Shown: in pieces, positions 50,385 to 61,339 of the stretch
How the letters are laid out: each line of letters begins with the position of its first letter
Position numbering within the stretch: the stretch's first letter is position 1
Source of the DNA: Oceanobacillus neutriphilus
Lineage (GTDB): Bacteria; Bacillota; Bacilli; Bacillales; Amphibacillaceae
Direction of reading: 5' to 3'
Assembly (NCBI RefSeq): GCF_014645515.1
Contig: NZ_BMLW01000006.1
Span: 248,001-312,000 of the forward strand
DNA: 64,000 bases
Position numbers and translations under genes: made by a program
The notes under the pieces: generated by a model
Told to the model about the DNA's origin: nothing
Database searches by the model: none
Seen by the model: the letters and a program-made list of their open reading frames with translations, nothing else

Positions 50385-51752
50385 ATGGCGAATCGATTTG
50401 CTGTAATTTTAGCAGCAGGACAAGGAACGAGGATGAAATCAAAGCTATATAAAGTACTTCATCCTGTAGTTGGAAAACCAATGGTACAGCATGTTGTGGA
50501 TCAATTGCAACAGACACAGTTAGATAAGATAGTCACCATTGTCGGGTTTGGAGCAGACCAGGTAAAAACCCAGCTTGGAAAAGCTAGTGAATTTGTCGTA
50601 CAGGAAGAGCAGCTGGGTACGGGTCATGCTGTGATGCAGGCGGAACAATTGCTGCAGGATAAAGAAGGTGTAACCATTGTGGCTTGCGGGGATACTCCTC
50701 TAATCCGGGCAGAGACATTCGAAAAATTATTTGAGCATCATGAACAAACAGGCTCTAAAGCAAGTATATTGACAGCTATCGCAGATGACCCATCCGGATA
50801 TGGACGAGTTATTCGAGATCAAGCGGGAGAAGTAGAGAAAATTGTCGAGCATAAAGATGCTAATGAAGCTGAATTAGAGGTTAAGGAGATTAACACAGGA
50901 ACTTATTGCTTTGACAATAAAGCATTATTTGAAGCTTTAAAATCCGTTTCTAATGACAATGCTCAAGGTGAATACTACTTACCGGATGTTATAAAAATCT
51001 TAGGCGATCAGGGTGAGCGTATCAGTGCTTATGTGGCTGCTGATTTTAATGAAACAATCGGTATTAATGACCGTGTAGCATTAAGTGAAGCTGAAAAAGT
51101 GATGAAAAAACGTATTAATGAGCTGCACATGCGTAACGGTGTGACGATAGCAGATCCTGATAATACTTATATTGGTCCTGATGTGAAAATTGCTTCTGAT
51201 GTATATCTCCACCCGGGAACGATTCTAAAAGGAGAAACTTCCATTGAGACCGGTGCAGAAATTGGTCCGCATACAGAAATTAAAGATTGTGAAATTGGAG
51301 CAGATACAAATATTCGATTTAGTGTCGCTGCGGACAGCCGTATAGGTAATCGGGTGAATATTGGACCGTATGCACACATCCGTCCGGCATCCAATGTCGG
51401 CAATGATACGAAAGTCGGTAACTTTGTAGAGCTTAAGAAAACCAACCTTGGTGATAACAGCAAGGTTTCTCATCTTAGCTATATCGGCGATGCTAATGTA
51501 GGAGAGCGCGTAAATGTCGGTTGTGGTACAATTACAGTAAATTATGATGGGAAAAATAAATTCCTGACAACGATTGAAGATGATTCGTTTATTGGATGTA
51601 ACTCAAATTTAATTGCACCAGTTACAGTTGGAAAAGGTGCTTACATTGCAGCAGGGTCAACAATTACAAAAGATGTGCCGGATGAGGCATTATCCATAGC
51701 AAGATCGAAGCAGGAAAATAAAGAAGGATATGCTAAAAAGTTTAAAAAATAA
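50385..51752 (+). CDS. glmU: Bifunctional UDP-GlcNAc pyrophosphorylase / glucosamine-1-phosphate acetyltransferase
   Basis: 455 residues; makes UDP-GlcNAc for cell wall. N-terminal uridyltransferase with [23 protein letters not shown] and CGDTPLI; C-terminal left-handed beta-helix from hexapeptide repeats (about 255-440, [47 protein letters not shown]). GGAGG before ATG 50385; upstream in-frame extension ignored. Bracketed by repeat copies 4 and 5. Confidence 0.97.
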   Translation: MANRFAVILAAGQGTRMKSKLYKVLHPVVGKPMVQHVVDQLQQTQLDKIVTIVGFGADQVKTQLGKASEFVVQEEQLGTGHAVMQAEQLLQDKEGVTIVACGDTPLIRAETFEKLFEHHEQTGSKASILTAIADDPSGYGRVIRDQAGEVEKIVEHKDANEAELEVKEINTGTYCFDNKALFEALKSVSNDNAQGEYYLPDVIKILGDQGERISAYVAADFNETIGINDRVALSEAEKVMKKRINELHMRNGVTIADPDNTYIGPDVKIASDVYLHPGTILKGETSIETGAEIGPHTEIKDCEIGADTNIRFSVAADSRIGNRVNIGPYAHIRPASNVGNDTKVGNFVELKKTNLGDNSKVSHLSYIGDANVGERVNVGCGTITVNYDGKNKFLTTIEDDSFIGCNSNLIAPVTVGKGAYIAAGSTITKDVPDEALSIARSKQENKEGYAKKFKK

Positions 51753-51761
51753 ACTATAAAA

Positions 51762-51914
51762 GGATGTTCAAAAAGTCCAATAAAAATGACGCGGCGAATT
51801 TCTGCGTTGACCTGCTTTTTACGATACTCACGTATTATAAAGCATACGCTCCGTTCGTAAAAAGCAGGTCGCCTTGAACTTCTTGGTCCTATTTATCGGA
51901 CTTTTTGAACACAC
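51762..51914 (-). repeat. Palindromic intergenic repeat, copy 5 (short form)
   Basis: Left GGATGTTCAAAAAGTCCAAT, right TATCGGACTTTTTGAACACA. Inner arms GACCTGCTTTTTACG (51809-51823) and CGTAAAAAGCAGGTC (51856-51870) are perfect 15-bp complements. On the minus strand it aligns with copy 2, except that the inner arms have a different sequence. Confidence 0.88.
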
Positions 51915-51940
51915 ACTATAAAATCATGGAGGTTAATTGA

Positions 51941-52894
51941 ATGTCATCCAGTTATAAGGATTCATCGCTGAAAGTATTTTCGTTAAATTCGAATGAAGCA
52001 TTAGCAGATAAAATTGCGGCTCAAATCGGCACAAAATTAGGGAAATGTACGGTAACACAATTTAGTGACGGAGAAGTACAAATAAATATTGAAGAAAGTG
52101 TGCGTGGATCTGACGTTTATGTTATCCAGTCAACTTCAGCTCCGGTAAACCAGCATATTATGGAGCTGCTTATCATGATCGACGCTTTGAAGCGTGCTTC
52201 TGCCAAATCAATCAATATTGTTATGCCATACTACGGTTATGCACGTCAAGACCGTAAAGCGAGAGCACGTGAGCCAATTACAGCAAAATTAATAGCGGAT
52301 TTAATTGAAAAAGCAGGAGCAAATCGTATGATTACTCTTGATTTGCACGCACCTCAAATTCAAGGATTCTTCGATATTCCTATTGACCACTTACAGGGTG
52401 TACCAATCTTAGCTGAGTACTTTGAAAAGAAAAATTTAGAAGATGTGATTGTTGTTTCACCTGATCATGGCGGCGTTGTGCGTGCCAGAAAAATGGCTGA
52501 CCGTTTAAAGGCACCGATCGGTATTATTGATAAACGCCGACCGCGCCCGAATGTTTCAGAAGTTATGAATATTATTGGTAATATTGAAGGGAAAACAGCT
52601 ATTTTAATTGATGATCTGATCGATACTGCAGGAACAATTACTTTGGCAGCAAACGCATTAATTGAAAGTGGCGCCAAAGAAGTATATGCTTGCTGTACAC
52701 ATCCGGTACTTTCTGGTCCTGCGATTGAACGAATCAATAACTCGAAAATTAAAGAACTCGTAATCACAGATACGATTCCTTTACCAGAAGAAAAATGTAT
52801 TGGTAAGATTACTGAACTATCGGTTGCTTCTCTTCTCAGCGAGGCAATTATCCGTGTTCATGAAATGCAATCTGTCAGTATTCTTTTCGATTAA
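51941..52894 (+). CDS. prs: Ribose-phosphate pyrophosphokinase
   Basis: 317 residues; makes PRPP for nucleotides, histidine and tryptophan. [49 protein letters not shown], and PRPP loop [13 protein letters not shown]. Between glmU and ctc as in B. subtilis. The gap before it holds copy 5. Confidence 0.97.
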   Translation: MSSSYKDSSLKVFSLNSNEALADKIAAQIGTKLGKCTVTQFSDGEVQINIEESVRGSDVYVIQSTSAPVNQHIMELLIMIDALKRASAKSINIVMPYYGYARQDRKARAREPITAKLIADLIEKAGANRMITLDLHAPQIQGFFDIPIDHLQGVPILAEYFEKKNLEDVIVVSPDHGGVVRARKMADRLKAPIGIIDKRRPRPNVSEVMNIIGNIEGKTAILIDDLIDTAGTITLAANALIESGAKEVYACCTHPVLSGPAIERINNSKIKELVITDTIPLPEEKCIGKITELSVASLLSEAIIRVHEMQSVSILFD

Positions 52895-52985
52895 TAAATA
52901 TAATATATTGTTTAGCAGAGAGTATTTCTTCGGCTGGAAATATATCTGTCCAGCTTCAGGCGCTTTCCGCTTTTCTAAATTTAAG

Positions 52986-53011
52986 GTTTAAGTTGTTCCG
53001 TTTTAGGGTAT
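52986..53011 (+). promoter_or_regulatory. SigB promoter of ctc
   Basis: GTTTAA (52986-52991), 14-base spacer, GGGTAT (53006-53011): both boxes equal the SigB consensus. ctc was the first known SigB gene in B. subtilis. Confidence 0.88.
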
Positions 53012-53117
53012 TTAATATACTGACCGTTTATTTTATTGAGAAAAAGAAATGATGCAAAATCACAATAAATGACGATGTTTCATATTATTTTTTTAATCAA
53101 CTTGGAGGGTGATACGA

Positions 53118-53747
53118 ATGGCAGTAAAATTAAACGCACAAAAAAGAGAAGATCTTGCAAAATCAGCAACAAACGAAATAAGAAACAGCGGTAGAATCCC
53201 GGCAATTGTTTATGGAAAGAATAAAGATCCCAAGACAGTTTCTGTGGATAGTGTAGATTTGGTTAAAACAGTTCGGGATGAAGGACGGAATGCAATCATT
53301 TCCCTTCAAGTCGAAGGCAGTGATTCTGTTGATGTTATGCTGCACGATTACCAAATTGATCCGATAAAGGATGATTTACTTCATGCCGATTTTTATATCG
53401 TAAATATGTCTGAAGAAATGGACGTTGAGGTTTCTCTTCGCCTTGATGGTGAATCAAAAGGTGAAAAAGAAGGTGGCGTATTACAACAGCCATTTTATGA
53501 AATTCAAGTCCGTGCAAAACCAAGTGATATTCCAGAGGAAATCGTGGTAGATGTCTCTGAACTTGATGTGAACGACAGCTTATCTGTTTCTGACTTAAAA
53601 GTAACTGGGAACTATGAATTCTTAGATGATCCAGATACAACAATCGCTTCAGTTGTGCCTCCAACTGCGGAAGAGGATTTAGAAACAGATACAGATGAGG
53701 ATGCAGAACCGGAAGTTATCAAAGAGAAAAACGAAGCAGAAGAATAA
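53118..53747 (+). CDS. ctc: General stress protein Ctc, ribosomal protein L25 family
   Basis: 209 residues: N-terminal L25 domain binding 5S rRNA (SATNEIRNSGRIPAIVYGK, HDYQIDPIKDDLLHADFYIV), then the TL5-type C-terminal beta domain and an acidic tail (EEDLETDTDEDAEPEV). Made under heat, salt or starvation stress through SigB. ATG 53118 with GGAGGGTG; GTG at 53109 is in frame but part of the ribosome site. Confidence 0.94.
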   Translation: MAVKLNAQKREDLAKSATNEIRNSGRIPAIVYGKNKDPKTVSVDSVDLVKTVRDEGRNAIISLQVEGSDSVDVMLHDYQIDPIKDDLLHADFYIVNMSEEMDVEVSLRLDGESKGEKEGGVLQQPFYEIQVRAKPSDIPEEIVVDVSELDVNDSLSVSDLKVTGNYEFLDDPDTTIASVVPPTAEEDLETDTDEDAEPEVIKEKNEAEE

Positions 53748-53779
53748 TTTTCTTCATTTAACAATATATAGAATGTATA

Positions 53780-53841
53780 AGTAACACCTCCCTTCTTTAC
53801 TCATATGAGACAAGTATGTGTAGAGAAGGGTTGTTGTGTTT
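53780..53841 (+). terminator. Possible terminator of ctc
   Basis: AACAC and CCCTTCT pair with AGAAGGG and GTGTT around a large loop with an inner CTCATATGAG palindrome, then TTTT. Weak because of the long loop and short T run. Confidence 0.5.
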
Positions 53842-53876
53842 TCAGAAAATGTGTTTTTAGAAGTGAGGGCAAGGAA

Positions 53877-54440
53877 ATGAAGTTAATTGTAGGGCTTGGG
53901 AATCCCGGCAGAAAATATAAGAAAACACGTCATAATATTGGCTTTTGTGCCATTGATGAGCTATTACAGAGAAACGGCTGGAAGCTAAACAATTCTAAAT
54001 TCCATGGAGAATATGCGATAGAGCATTTCAATGGCGAAAAGATTGTATTATTGCAGCCGCAGACCTATATGAACTTATCAGGAGAGTCCATTCGGCCATT
54101 AATGGATTATTATGATATAGATACAGACGACGTTGTTGTGATCTATGATGATTTGGATTTGCCCGCCGGTAAAATCAGATTGCGGCAAAAAGGCGGTCAT
54201 GGCGGCCATAATGGTGTCCGTTCGACCATTGATCATTTAGGTACGAAGGAATTTAAACGTGTACGATTAGGTGTGGGAAGACCGGTAAATGCAATGCCTG
54301 TCGTGGATTATGTATTAGGGAAGTTTCCAAAAGATGAAAAAGAGGCTGTCAGCCAAAGTATCCAACAGGCAGCTGATGCTGTCGAAGCCTGGGTAAATGG
54401 TAAACCTTTTATAGAAGTGATGAATGATTTTAATCAATAA
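53877..54440 (+). CDS. pth: Peptidyl-tRNA hydrolase
   Basis: 187 residues; recycles tRNA by removing stalled peptides (spoVC in B. subtilis). [20 protein letters not shown] with catalytic His, [41 protein letters not shown], and RVRLGVGRP. Starts at ATG 53877 behind AAGGAA; the open frame upstream covers the ctc terminator and is not coding. Confidence 0.96.
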   Translation: MKLIVGLGNPGRKYKKTRHNIGFCAIDELLQRNGWKLNNSKFHGEYAIEHFNGEKIVLLQPQTYMNLSGESIRPLMDYYDIDTDDVVVIYDDLDLPAGKIRLRQKGGHGGHNGVRSTIDHLGTKEFKRVRLGVGRPVNAMPVVDYVLGKFPKDEKEAVSQSIQQAADAVEAWVNGKPFIEVMNDFNQ

Positions 54441-54443
54441 AGC

Positions 54444-54473
54444 ATACCTTTGATTTAAGTAAGGTATATTCTT
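54444..54473 (+). terminator. Possible terminator of pth
   Basis: ATACCTT (54444-54450) and AAGGTAT (54461-54467), loop of 10, followed by the T-rich ATTCTTATT. A second small stem TTCCTT/AAGGAA lies at 54511-54527. Confidence 0.45.
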
Positions 54474-54572
54474 ATTCCCCTCGGTTAAAACTAAATAAAA
54501 AGTATAGATATTCCTTCTAAAAAGGAATAAGCTGTGCTCAAAAACTTTTTAGTTTTAATCGAGGTGAATGAG

Positions 54573-54803
54573 ATGGTTATCTACTATGGCTGCCGGCATT
54601 GTGGAAAAGAACTGGGTGTGTTGAATCATACAGAAATTGATTTGTCTTTACGCTTTCTCGATCTTATAGAGGAACAGGATATATCAGAAATGATCGTCTT
54701 TGAAAAAGACGGTGATTTCCGTTTGGAAGTCATTTGCGAACACTGTCAACAAGTTCTTGAAGAACATCCGGATTATCATGAATTAGATCATTTTTTACAA
54801 TAG
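54573..54803 (+). CDS. fin: Anti-sigma-F factor Fin
   Basis: 76 residues, same length as B. subtilis Fin (YabK). Two cysteine pairs for zinc: YYGCRHCGKELG (C7/C10) and VICEHCQQVL. It helps switch the forespore from SigF to SigG. GAGGTGAA upstream of this ATG; a frame extension upstream is not supported. Confidence 0.92.
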   Translation: MVIYYGCRHCGKELGVLNHTEIDLSLRFLDLIEEQDISEMIVFEKDGDFRLEVICEHCQQVLEEHPDYHELDHFLQ

Positions 54804-55185
54804 ATGAATGACTATATTTATGATATTTTTAATATAAGCTCATTCTTATTCGGAAATAGTCGCATTCAGCTTCAGGAAACAAAGCCGGAGAGCTGATAAG
54901 TGAAAGTTTGCAAGAGCTCTGCACTTTGTCTCTTGTAATCATTTTATCGATAAGTATAGGGCCATATATACCATTTTCTTAAAAATTTTTATCATGTTTT
55001 CTTGATTAATACACGCAATCAGCGTTTTTACGAATGGGGAGGTGTGAAAGCCTTCTTATTTGCATAGATGTAATATTTTTAACTGACCGGGTAATCCTTA
55101 AAAGTCGGTCAATTCAGCATGTTTTAATGATTAACAGATGCCAAATTTTCTAAAAATACTTTAACAATTTAGAGGGGAAATACGA
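54804..55185. other. 380-base region between fin and mfd
   Basis: No gene. A 9-bp inverted repeat AACTGACCG/CGGTCAATT (one G-T pair) lies at 55081-55113 without a T run. GGGGAGGTGTGAAAG (about 55036-55050) looks like a ribosome site but is followed by only seven codons. No promoter for mfd stands out. Confidence 0.45.
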
Positions 55186-58100
55186 ATGAAAGCAATTCAT
55201 AGTTATTTAAAGTCACAGGAAGATATACAGTCAATTATGGATGGATTGCTTGCAGGCATGAAAGAGCAGATGGTTGCCGGTTTGAGCGGTTCTGCCAGAA
55301 GTCTGCTTCTGTCCACCATATATCAATCAATGAATCGTCCTTTATTAATTGTTACCCATCAATTAGCCCAGGCTCAGCAGTTATATGATGACCTGGCAGA
55401 GCTGACTAACGATGAAGGAGTTTATCTGTATCCTGTCAATGAGTTAATAGCCTCTGAAATGGCTGTAGCCAGCCCAGAGCTGCGTGCACAGCGAATTGAA
55501 GCGTTAACAGCATGGACACGTAAAGATAAAGGGATTTTAATTGCACCTGTCGCAGCATTAAAAAGGATGCTGCCGCCAAAATCATATTGGAATAAATATC
55601 AGCTTCTGTTTCAAGTCGGCAAGGACATTGAAATGGAGGTTTACTTGCGTTCACTGATAGAGATGGGATATGAAAACACCTCTATGGTTACTGCTCCCGG
55701 AGAGTTCAGTCAGCGCGGGGGAATTATTGATATTTACCCAATCACGGAACAGCATCCGATTCGTATTGAATTATTTGACGAAGAGGTTGACTCTATCCGC
55801 TTTTTTGATGCGGAATCACAACGGTCTTTAGATAAGGTGGAAGAGGTAACCATCAATCCTGCCACGGAATTACTAATAGATAGACAGGAAATGTTGAAAG
55901 TGGCAGAAAGATTGGAAGATGCCCTTTCAGATACATTGAAAAAAGTCAAAAAACCTGCTGATCGTGAAGATCTTGTTGAGATAATTGGTCAGGACATCGA
56001 ACAATTTAAACAATTGACCCGTTTTCAGGGTATGTATAAATACATCGGTTATTTATATGATGAACCCGCTAGTTTATTAGACTATTTGCCAAAGAATGGC
56101 GTTGTCTTTTTTGATGAAATGAGCCGTATTCAGGAAACAGCAACTAATTTAGATCATGAAGAGCTGGAATGGTATACTGGTCTGTTAGAAGGAAATAAAA
56201 TGGTCCGGGGCAGCCAGTTTTCTTTCGCGTGGAATACACTGATAGAAGACCTTTCTCATCCACGTATATACATGTCTGTATTTATGCGGCATATTCCGAA
56301 TACCAATCCGCAAAATGTTATTAATCTATCGACCAGGACGATGCAGGAATTTCATGGACAGATGCCTTTATTTAAAAATGAATTAAAGCGTTGGGAAAAA
56401 GGGGATTATTCTGTTATTATTCTCACGCCAAATGAACAGCGCGCAGAAAAAGTGCATTCCATTTTAGAAGATTATGATATTAAAACACAGGTGGAGAAAG
56501 AACTAAAGCTGCCAATACAAAAGCCGACAGTTATCGTTGGGCAGCTGCATGCGGGTATTGAATTTCCAATGCATAAACTGGCTATTATTACGGAAAATGA
56601 GCTGTTTAAAAAACGCATGAAACGCTCTCGAAAACAGCCCAAAATTTCCAATGCGGAACGGATTAAAAGTTATCAAGAACTAAAAGTCGGCGACTATGTT
56701 GTGCATGCAAATCATGGTGTCGGAAAATATCTGGGAATTGAGACCTTAGAGGTTAACAAGCTGCATAAGGATTATATGCTGATCCGCTACTCCGGAGATG
56801 ATAAGCTGTTCGTACCGATTGACCAAATTGATTTAGTTCAGAAATTTGTCGGTTCAGAAGGAAAAGAACCGAAGCTGTACAAATTAGGCGGTACAGAATG
56901 GACAAAGGTAAAGCGGAAAGTACAAAGCTCTGTCGAGGATATTGCTGATGACTTAATCAAGCTGTATTCTGAACGTGAATCCCGGAAAGGCTATGCTTTT
57001 TCACCTGATTCTGAATTACAGCGGGAATTTGAAGCTTCCTTCGCCTATCAGGAAACAGAGGATCAGCTCCGTTGTATTGCAGAAATTAAAGAAGATATGG
57101 AAAAAGAAAGACCAATGGATCGTCTGCTCTGTGGGGATGTAGGTTACGGGAAAACGGAGGTAGCTATCCGGGCAGCTTTCAAAGCAGTAGCAGATGGAAA
57201 GCAGGTAGCGATTCTTGTGCCGACAACAATTCTGGCACAGCAGCATTATGAGACAATCCGTGAAAGATTTCAGGATTTTCCAATCAATATTGGCTTACTA
57301 AGCCGTTTTCGTACGCGTAAGCAGTCGAATGAGACAGTAAAAGGTCTGGCTGATGGAAATATGGATGTTGTTGTGGGAACGCACCGTCTCTTATCAAAGG
57401 ATGTTCAGTATAAGGATTTAGGCTTGCTGGTTGTCGATGAGGAACAGCGATTTGGTGTGAAGCATAAAGAAAAAATTAAACAGCTGAAAACCAATGTGGA
57501 TGTATTAACACTGACAGCAACCCCTATTCCGAGAACATTGCATATGTCTATGCTCGGTGTGAGGGATTTATCTGTTATTGAGACACCACCGGAGAATAGA
57601 TTCCCAATTCAAACGTATGTGATGGAATATAATCCATCCTTTATCCGTGAGGCAGTTGATCGGGAAATGTCCAGAGGCGGCCAGGTATTTTTCCTGCATA
57701 ACCGGGTGGAAAATATTGAAAAAATGGCACGTGATATCGGGATGCTTGTCCCAAATGCGAGAGTGGCTATCGCGCATGGGCAAATGAATGAATCAGAACT
57801 GGAGAATGTTATCATTGGCTTCATTGAAGGAGAATATGACATTTTAGTCAGTACGACCATTATTGAAACAGGTGTCGATATTCCCAATGTGAATACGTTA
57901 ATTGTCAACCATGCTGATCATATGGGACTGAGTCAGCTTTATCAGCTAAGAGGGCGTGTAGGACGCTCCAATCGTGTAGCCTACGCTTACTTCACGTATC
58001 AGCGTGATAAGGTGTTAACAGAGGTTGCTGAGAAAAGGTTACAGGCAATTAAAGAATTTACGGAGCTCGGATCTGGATTTAAGATTGCTATGCGTGATTT

Positions 58101-58704
58101 ATCTATTCGTGGGGCAGGAAATTTACTCGGTGCGCAGCAGCATGGCTTTATTGATTCTGTAGGGTTTGATATGTACTCTCAAATGCTGAAGGATGCCATC
58201 GATGCCCGCAAAGAAGGAAAAGAAGTAGAGGATATCAAGCCATTTGAACCGGAAATTTCCCTGAAAATTGATGCGTATATTCCGGATGAATATTTGAAGG
58301 ATGAGAAGCAAAAAATTGAAATGTATAAGCAGTTCCAAACCTTGGATAGTCCAGAAGCAGTTCAGGATTTGAGAGATGAATTAATTGACCGCTTTGGAGA
58401 TTATCCTGCAGAGGTGGAAAATTTATTCACTGTGAGTATTATGAGAATGCACGCTAAACAACAGCGTGTCCAATCTATCACAGAGGCTCCGAAGAAAATT
58501 ACGATGTTGATTGACGAAGGAAGAAGCCAGGAAATTGACGGCTCTAAATTATTTGAAGTGGCTAATCAATTTGACCGTCAAATCAGCCTGGGGACAGAAA
58601 ATCAAAATTTAAAAGCAGGTATTAAATGGAGCAATGACAAGGCTTATAAACGCCACGATATCGTGGTGGAATTTATTAAACAGTTAAGTAATGTAACTCG
58701 GTAA
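55186..58704 (+). CDS. mfd: Transcription-repair coupling factor
   Basis: 1172 residues; removes RNA polymerase stalled at DNA lesions and recruits UvrA. UvrB-like module at the N-terminus ([34 protein letters not shown]), RNAP-interaction domain ([21 protein letters not shown]), RecG-type helicase with Walker [22 protein letters not shown] (Walker B), [12 protein letters not shown] and the [11 protein letters not shown] motif VI, then the UvrA-blocking C-terminal domain. Slightly shorter than B. subtilis (1177). Confidence 0.97.
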   Translation: MKAIHSYLKSQEDIQSIMDGLLAGMKEQMVAGLSGSARSLLLSTIYQSMNRPLLIVTHQLAQAQQLYDDLAELTNDEGVYLYPVNELIASEMAVASPELRAQRIEALTAWTRKDKGILIAPVAALKRMLPPKSYWNKYQLLFQVGKDIEMEVYLRSLIEMGYENTSMVTAPGEFSQRGGIIDIYPITEQHPIRIELFDEEVDSIRFFDAESQRSLDKVEEVTINPATELLIDRQEMLKVAERLEDALSDTLKKVKKPADREDLVEIIGQDIEQFKQLTRFQGMYKYIGYLYDEPASLLDYLPKNGVVFFDEMSRIQETATNLDHEELEWYTGLLEGNKMVRGSQFSFAWNTLIEDLSHPRIYMSVFMRHIPNTNPQNVINLSTRTMQEFHGQMPLFKNELKRWEKGDYSVIILTPNEQRAEKVHSILEDYDIKTQVEKELKLPIQKPTVIVGQLHAGIEFPMHKLAIITENELFKKRMKRSRKQPKISNAERIKSYQELKVGDYVVHANHGVGKYLGIETLEVNKLHKDYMLIRYSGDDKLFVPIDQIDLVQKFVGSEGKEPKLYKLGGTEWTKVKRKVQSSVEDIADDLIKLYSERESRKGYAFSPDSELQREFEASFAYQETEDQLRCIAEIKEDMEKERPMDRLLCGDVGYGKTEVAIRAAFKAVADGKQVAILVPTTILAQQHYETIRERFQDFPINIGLLSRFRTRKQSNETVKGLADGNMDVVVGTHRLLSKDVQYKDLGLLVVDEEQRFGVKHKEKIKQLKTNVDVLTLTATPIPRTLHMSMLGVRDLSVIETPPENRFPIQTYVMEYNPSFIREAVDREMSRGGQVFFLHNRVENIEKMARDIGMLVPNARVAIAHGQMNESELENVIIGFIEGEYDILVSTTIIETGVDIPNVNTLIVNHADHMGLSQLYQLRGRVGRSNRVAYAYFTYQRDKVLTEVAEKRLQAIKEFTELGSGFKIAMRDLSIRGAGNLLGAQQHGFIDSVGFDMYSQMLKDAIDARKEGKEVEDIKPFEPEISLKIDAYIPDEYLKDEKQKIEMYKQFQTLDSPEAVQDLRDELIDRFGDYPAEVENLFTVSIMRMHAKQQRVQSITEAPKKITMLIDEGRSQEIDGSKLFEVANQFDRQISLGTENQNLKAGIKWSNDKAYKRHDIVVEFIKQLSNVTR

Positions 58705-58718
58705 AAGTATACCAGTGC

Positions 58719-58752
58719 AAAGCTGTTCTCTAGAATGGAGAGCAGCTTTTTT
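58719..58752 (+). terminator. Terminator of mfd
   Basis: AAAGCTGTTCTC pairs with GAGAGCAGCTTT across TAGAATG, followed by TTT. Confidence 0.85.
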
Positions 58753-58869
58753 AGTTCAAAATAATACTTTCTTAAGAAAATATTGCTTTTTTTATTATCA
58801 AATGAATTATGCTATTGTTGACTTTCATCTTCATCTCCTTCAAAAAAATAACAAAAATTTCATTTGGAA

Positions 58870-58899
58870 TGTATAGTTATTTCTGGTTGATTAATACTA
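58870..58899 (+). promoter_or_regulatory. SigG promoter of spoVT
   Basis: TGTATA (58870-58875), 17-base spacer, AATACTA (58893-58899); SigG consensus is TGAATA and CATACTA. One mismatch in each box. spoVT is SigG-controlled in B. subtilis. Confidence 0.7.
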
Positions 58900-58980
58900 T
58901 TACAACAACCGGTGATGAATTATGGAGGGAAGACTTTCCATCCAGGTCAGAATCGTCATTTAAAAAGGGAGGATACTTAG

Positions 58981-59514
58981 ATGAAAGCAACAGGTATAGT
59001 GCGACGTATTGATGATTTAGGGAGAGTAGTGGTGCCAAAGGAAATTCGGAGAACCCTGCGTATCCGTGAAGGAGATCCCCTTGAAATTTTCGTTGATCGC
59101 GAAGGAGAGGTTATTTTAAAAAAATATTCACCAATCAGTGAGTTAGGCCATTTTGCTAAAGAATATGCAGAGGCATTGTTTCAATCTTTACAATCGCCTG
59201 TTATTATTACAGATCGGGATGAAATTATTGCCGTAGCAGGAGAGTCTAAAAAAGAGTACGCAAATAAATCGTTAAGCAGCTATATTACTAATATTATTGA
59301 AGGGCGTTCACCTGTTTATGAAGGCGATAAGTCTCAGGTGGAAATTGTAGATGGAAATGAGCAGGAGCTGCATTCTTATTCGATTCATCCTATTATTGCC
59401 AACGGTGATCCAATTGGCTGTGTGATGATTTTCTCTAAAGAAGATAAACTGAGCAAGGTAGAGCAGAAGGCAGCAGAGACTGCATCTGTTTTCCTGGCTA
59501 AACAAATGGAATAG
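58981..59514 (+). CDS. spoVT: Stage V sporulation regulator SpoVT
   Basis: 177 residues: AbrB-like DNA-binding N-terminus (MKATGIVRRIDDLGRVVVPKEIRRTL) and a GAF-like C-terminal domain (about residues 55-177, VIITDRDEIIAVAGESKKEY). Fine-tunes SigG genes in the forespore. GGGAGG upstream. Confidence 0.95.
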   Translation: MKATGIVRRIDDLGRVVVPKEIRRTLRIREGDPLEIFVDREGEVILKKYSPISELGHFAKEYAEALFQSLQSPVIITDRDEIIAVAGESKKEYANKSLSSYITNIIEGRSPVYEGDKSQVEIVDGNEQELHSYSIHPIIANGDPIGCVMIFSKEDKLSKVEQKAAETASVFLAKQME

Positions 59515-59535
59515 ACCGCCCCTCATTCATACTTT

Positions 59536-59593
59536 AAAAAAGAAGCTTTCTCTGGGTTACCCTCCAACTCTAGAGTATAAGCTTCTTTTTTGT
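59536..59593 (+). terminator. Terminator of spoVT
   Basis: AAAAAAGAAGCTT (59536-59548) and AAGCTTCTTTTTT (59579-59591) are perfect 13-bp arms; the 30-base loop holds TCTCTGGGT and CTCTAGAG. Confidence 0.85.
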
Positions 59594-59728
59594 ATGCATG
59601 AAAAAATATAAAAGAGGGGGTGGAGTGGACATTTCATTGTTAAGAACGTCAGGGTTTTAAAGACCAAGTGCTTTTCTCCCTGATATGATATACTGAGAGA
59701 AATTCATTTGGAAAAGGAAAAATTCGTC

Positions 59729-61339
59729 ATGTCAGATAATGAAACAAGCCGGTTGGTTAAAGGTGCGCTTTTACTGAGTATCGCCGGTTTGATAAGTAAA
59801 GTGTTTAGTGCCGTTTATCGTATTGTATTGCAAAACCTGACAGGAGATATTGGATTTTATATGTATCAACAGCTCTACCCGTTGTTAGGAATTGCGACGA
59901 TGCTTGCATTATATGGATTCCCATCAGCAATTTCTTCGTTGACGGCGACAGAAATCGGGAAGGAAAAAGTCCTGTCCTGGAAAGGGTTTTATCGTCCTAT
60001 TCTTCTGATTCTTGGGAGCTTTCATATCATACTTACAGCAGTAATTTATATTTCTGCCCCATTATTAGCTGAGATGGCCGGCGATGAGCATTTTATTGGG
60101 TTATATCAATTGGCAGCAATATTATTTTTAGTTGTTCCGGCTGTGGCATTACTCAGAGGAGTACAGCAGGGCAGGTATGAGATGGCCCCTACTGCGCTCT
60201 CTCAAATTGGAGAACAGCTTATTCGTGTATGTATAATTATTGTGGGAGCGTGGCTGGTCAGCCATGGAGTTTTGCAAATTTATGCTATTGGAACAACAGC
60301 GGTGCTTGCATCCTTACTGGGAGGTTTTAGTGCCCTTGCCATTCTTTTATTTTTAAACTATAAAAATCAAAATGATTCACATGAAGTGGTAAGCGTCTCT
60401 TCCTTGGAGGAAGCAGTTCCATGGAAGAACTATTTAAGAATCCTGCTGCTGTTTGGGATAGCGGCTGCGATGAATCATATGACACTTTTATTAATGCAAT
60501 TAGCGGATGCGTTTACGTTTGTGCCGAAATTAATAGCAAGCGGGGCAGGAGAAATAGAGGCCAAGGAAATGAAGGGTATATTTGACCGGGGGCAGCCTCT
60601 TATTCAGATGGTGACAATTATTGGGTCATCTATCGCCTTAGCAATTATACCGGCAATCAGTCACCAGAAATTAAAAGAGCAGAAAGAACAGGTAACGAAC
60701 TATATTCAGACAGCGATGCATGTTGGTATTTTTATCGCTGCAGGTGCTGTTTTGGGCTTATTCATTATTTTTCCTGAGGTTAACCAGCTACTTTATAAAA
60801 ATACACAGGGCACGGGGGAACTAAGGTTATTAATTATAGCTATTGTAATGTCTACTATTTCTATCATCGGTGCCTCCATTTTACAGAGTCTGGGCATGAT
60901 TGTACGCACAGCAGTATTTATCGGCATCTCATTTGTGGTAAAGGTGTGCAGTAACCTGATTCTCATTCCGCTTTATGGAGTCTATGGAGCAAGTATAGCA
61001 ACGGTATCCAGTCTGGGTATGTTATTATTACTTGTAGTTATCGAGCTATACCGGAAGCTGCCAGGCATGCCATTATACCGTTCGATTTCCTGGAGAAGTC
61101 TAGCTGCGGCGAGCTTATCGATGGTTATTTATCTGTTGGTGGTACAAGGGATATTTTCTTCGCATGTAATGGACGAAAGATTATTGCTGCTGGTATATGT
61201 GATCTTTATCTCACTATCAGGAGCAGGCCTGTTTCTCTTTGTATTGCTTAAGACTGGCGGATTAACCGAAGATCAGATTAAAATTTTACCGAAATCAGAG
61301 TATTTGTTACGTATTTACAAAAGGAGGAAACAACCTTGA
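59729..61339 (+). CDS. yabM: MOP-superfamily polysaccharide/lipid flippase-like protein (YabM)
   Basis: 536 residues, about 14 membrane segments, SpoVB/MurJ-type. LVKGALLLSIAGLISKVFSAVYRI and IGFYMYQQLYPLLGIA are typical of the SpoVB paralogues; the basic segment KLKEQKEQVTNYI follows the central helices. It likely moves a lipid-linked sugar across the membrane; the precise role in Bacillus is unclear. ATG 59729 preferred; TTG 59708 is possible. Stop overlaps yabN. Confidence 0.9.
   Translation: MSDNETSRLVKGALLLSIAGLISKVFSAVYRIVLQNLTGDIGFYMYQQLYPLLGIATMLALYGFPSAISSLTATEIGKEKVLSWKGFYRPILLILGSFHIILTAVIYISAPLLAEMAGDEHFIGLYQLAAILFLVVPAVALLRGVQQGRYEMAPTALSQIGEQLIRVCIIIVGAWLVSHGVLQIYAIGTTAVLASLLGGFSALAILLFLNYKNQNDSHEVVSVSSLEEAVPWKNYLRILLLFGIAAAMNHMTLLLMQLADAFTFVPKLIASGAGEIEAKEMKGIFDRGQPLIQMVTIIGSSIALAIIPAISHQKLKEQKEQVTNYIQTAMHVGIFIAAGAVLGLFIIFPEVNQLLYKNTQGTGELRLLIIAIVMSTISIIGASILQSLGMIVRTAVFIGISFVVKVCSNLILIPLYGVYGASIATVSSLGMLLLLVVIELYRKLPGMPLYRSISWRSLAAASLSMVIYLLVVQGIFSSHVMDERLLLLVYVIFISLSGAGLFLFVLLKTGGLTEDQIKILPKSEYLLRIYKRRKQP

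Noticed and set aside
52915-52985. Fragment resembling a Bacillaceae repeat (GTCCAGCTTCAGGCGC)
   Set aside because: Too short, no inverted partner in the window; may be chance or a remnant.
54493-54540. SigF promoter for fin (AGTATA with GGAATAAGCT)
   Set aside because: The -10 lacks the needed A residues at the right positions and the spacing is 17 instead of 15.
58809-59012. 67-codon frame before spoVT
   Set aside because: Runs across the SigG promoter and the spoVT start in another frame; no ribosome site.
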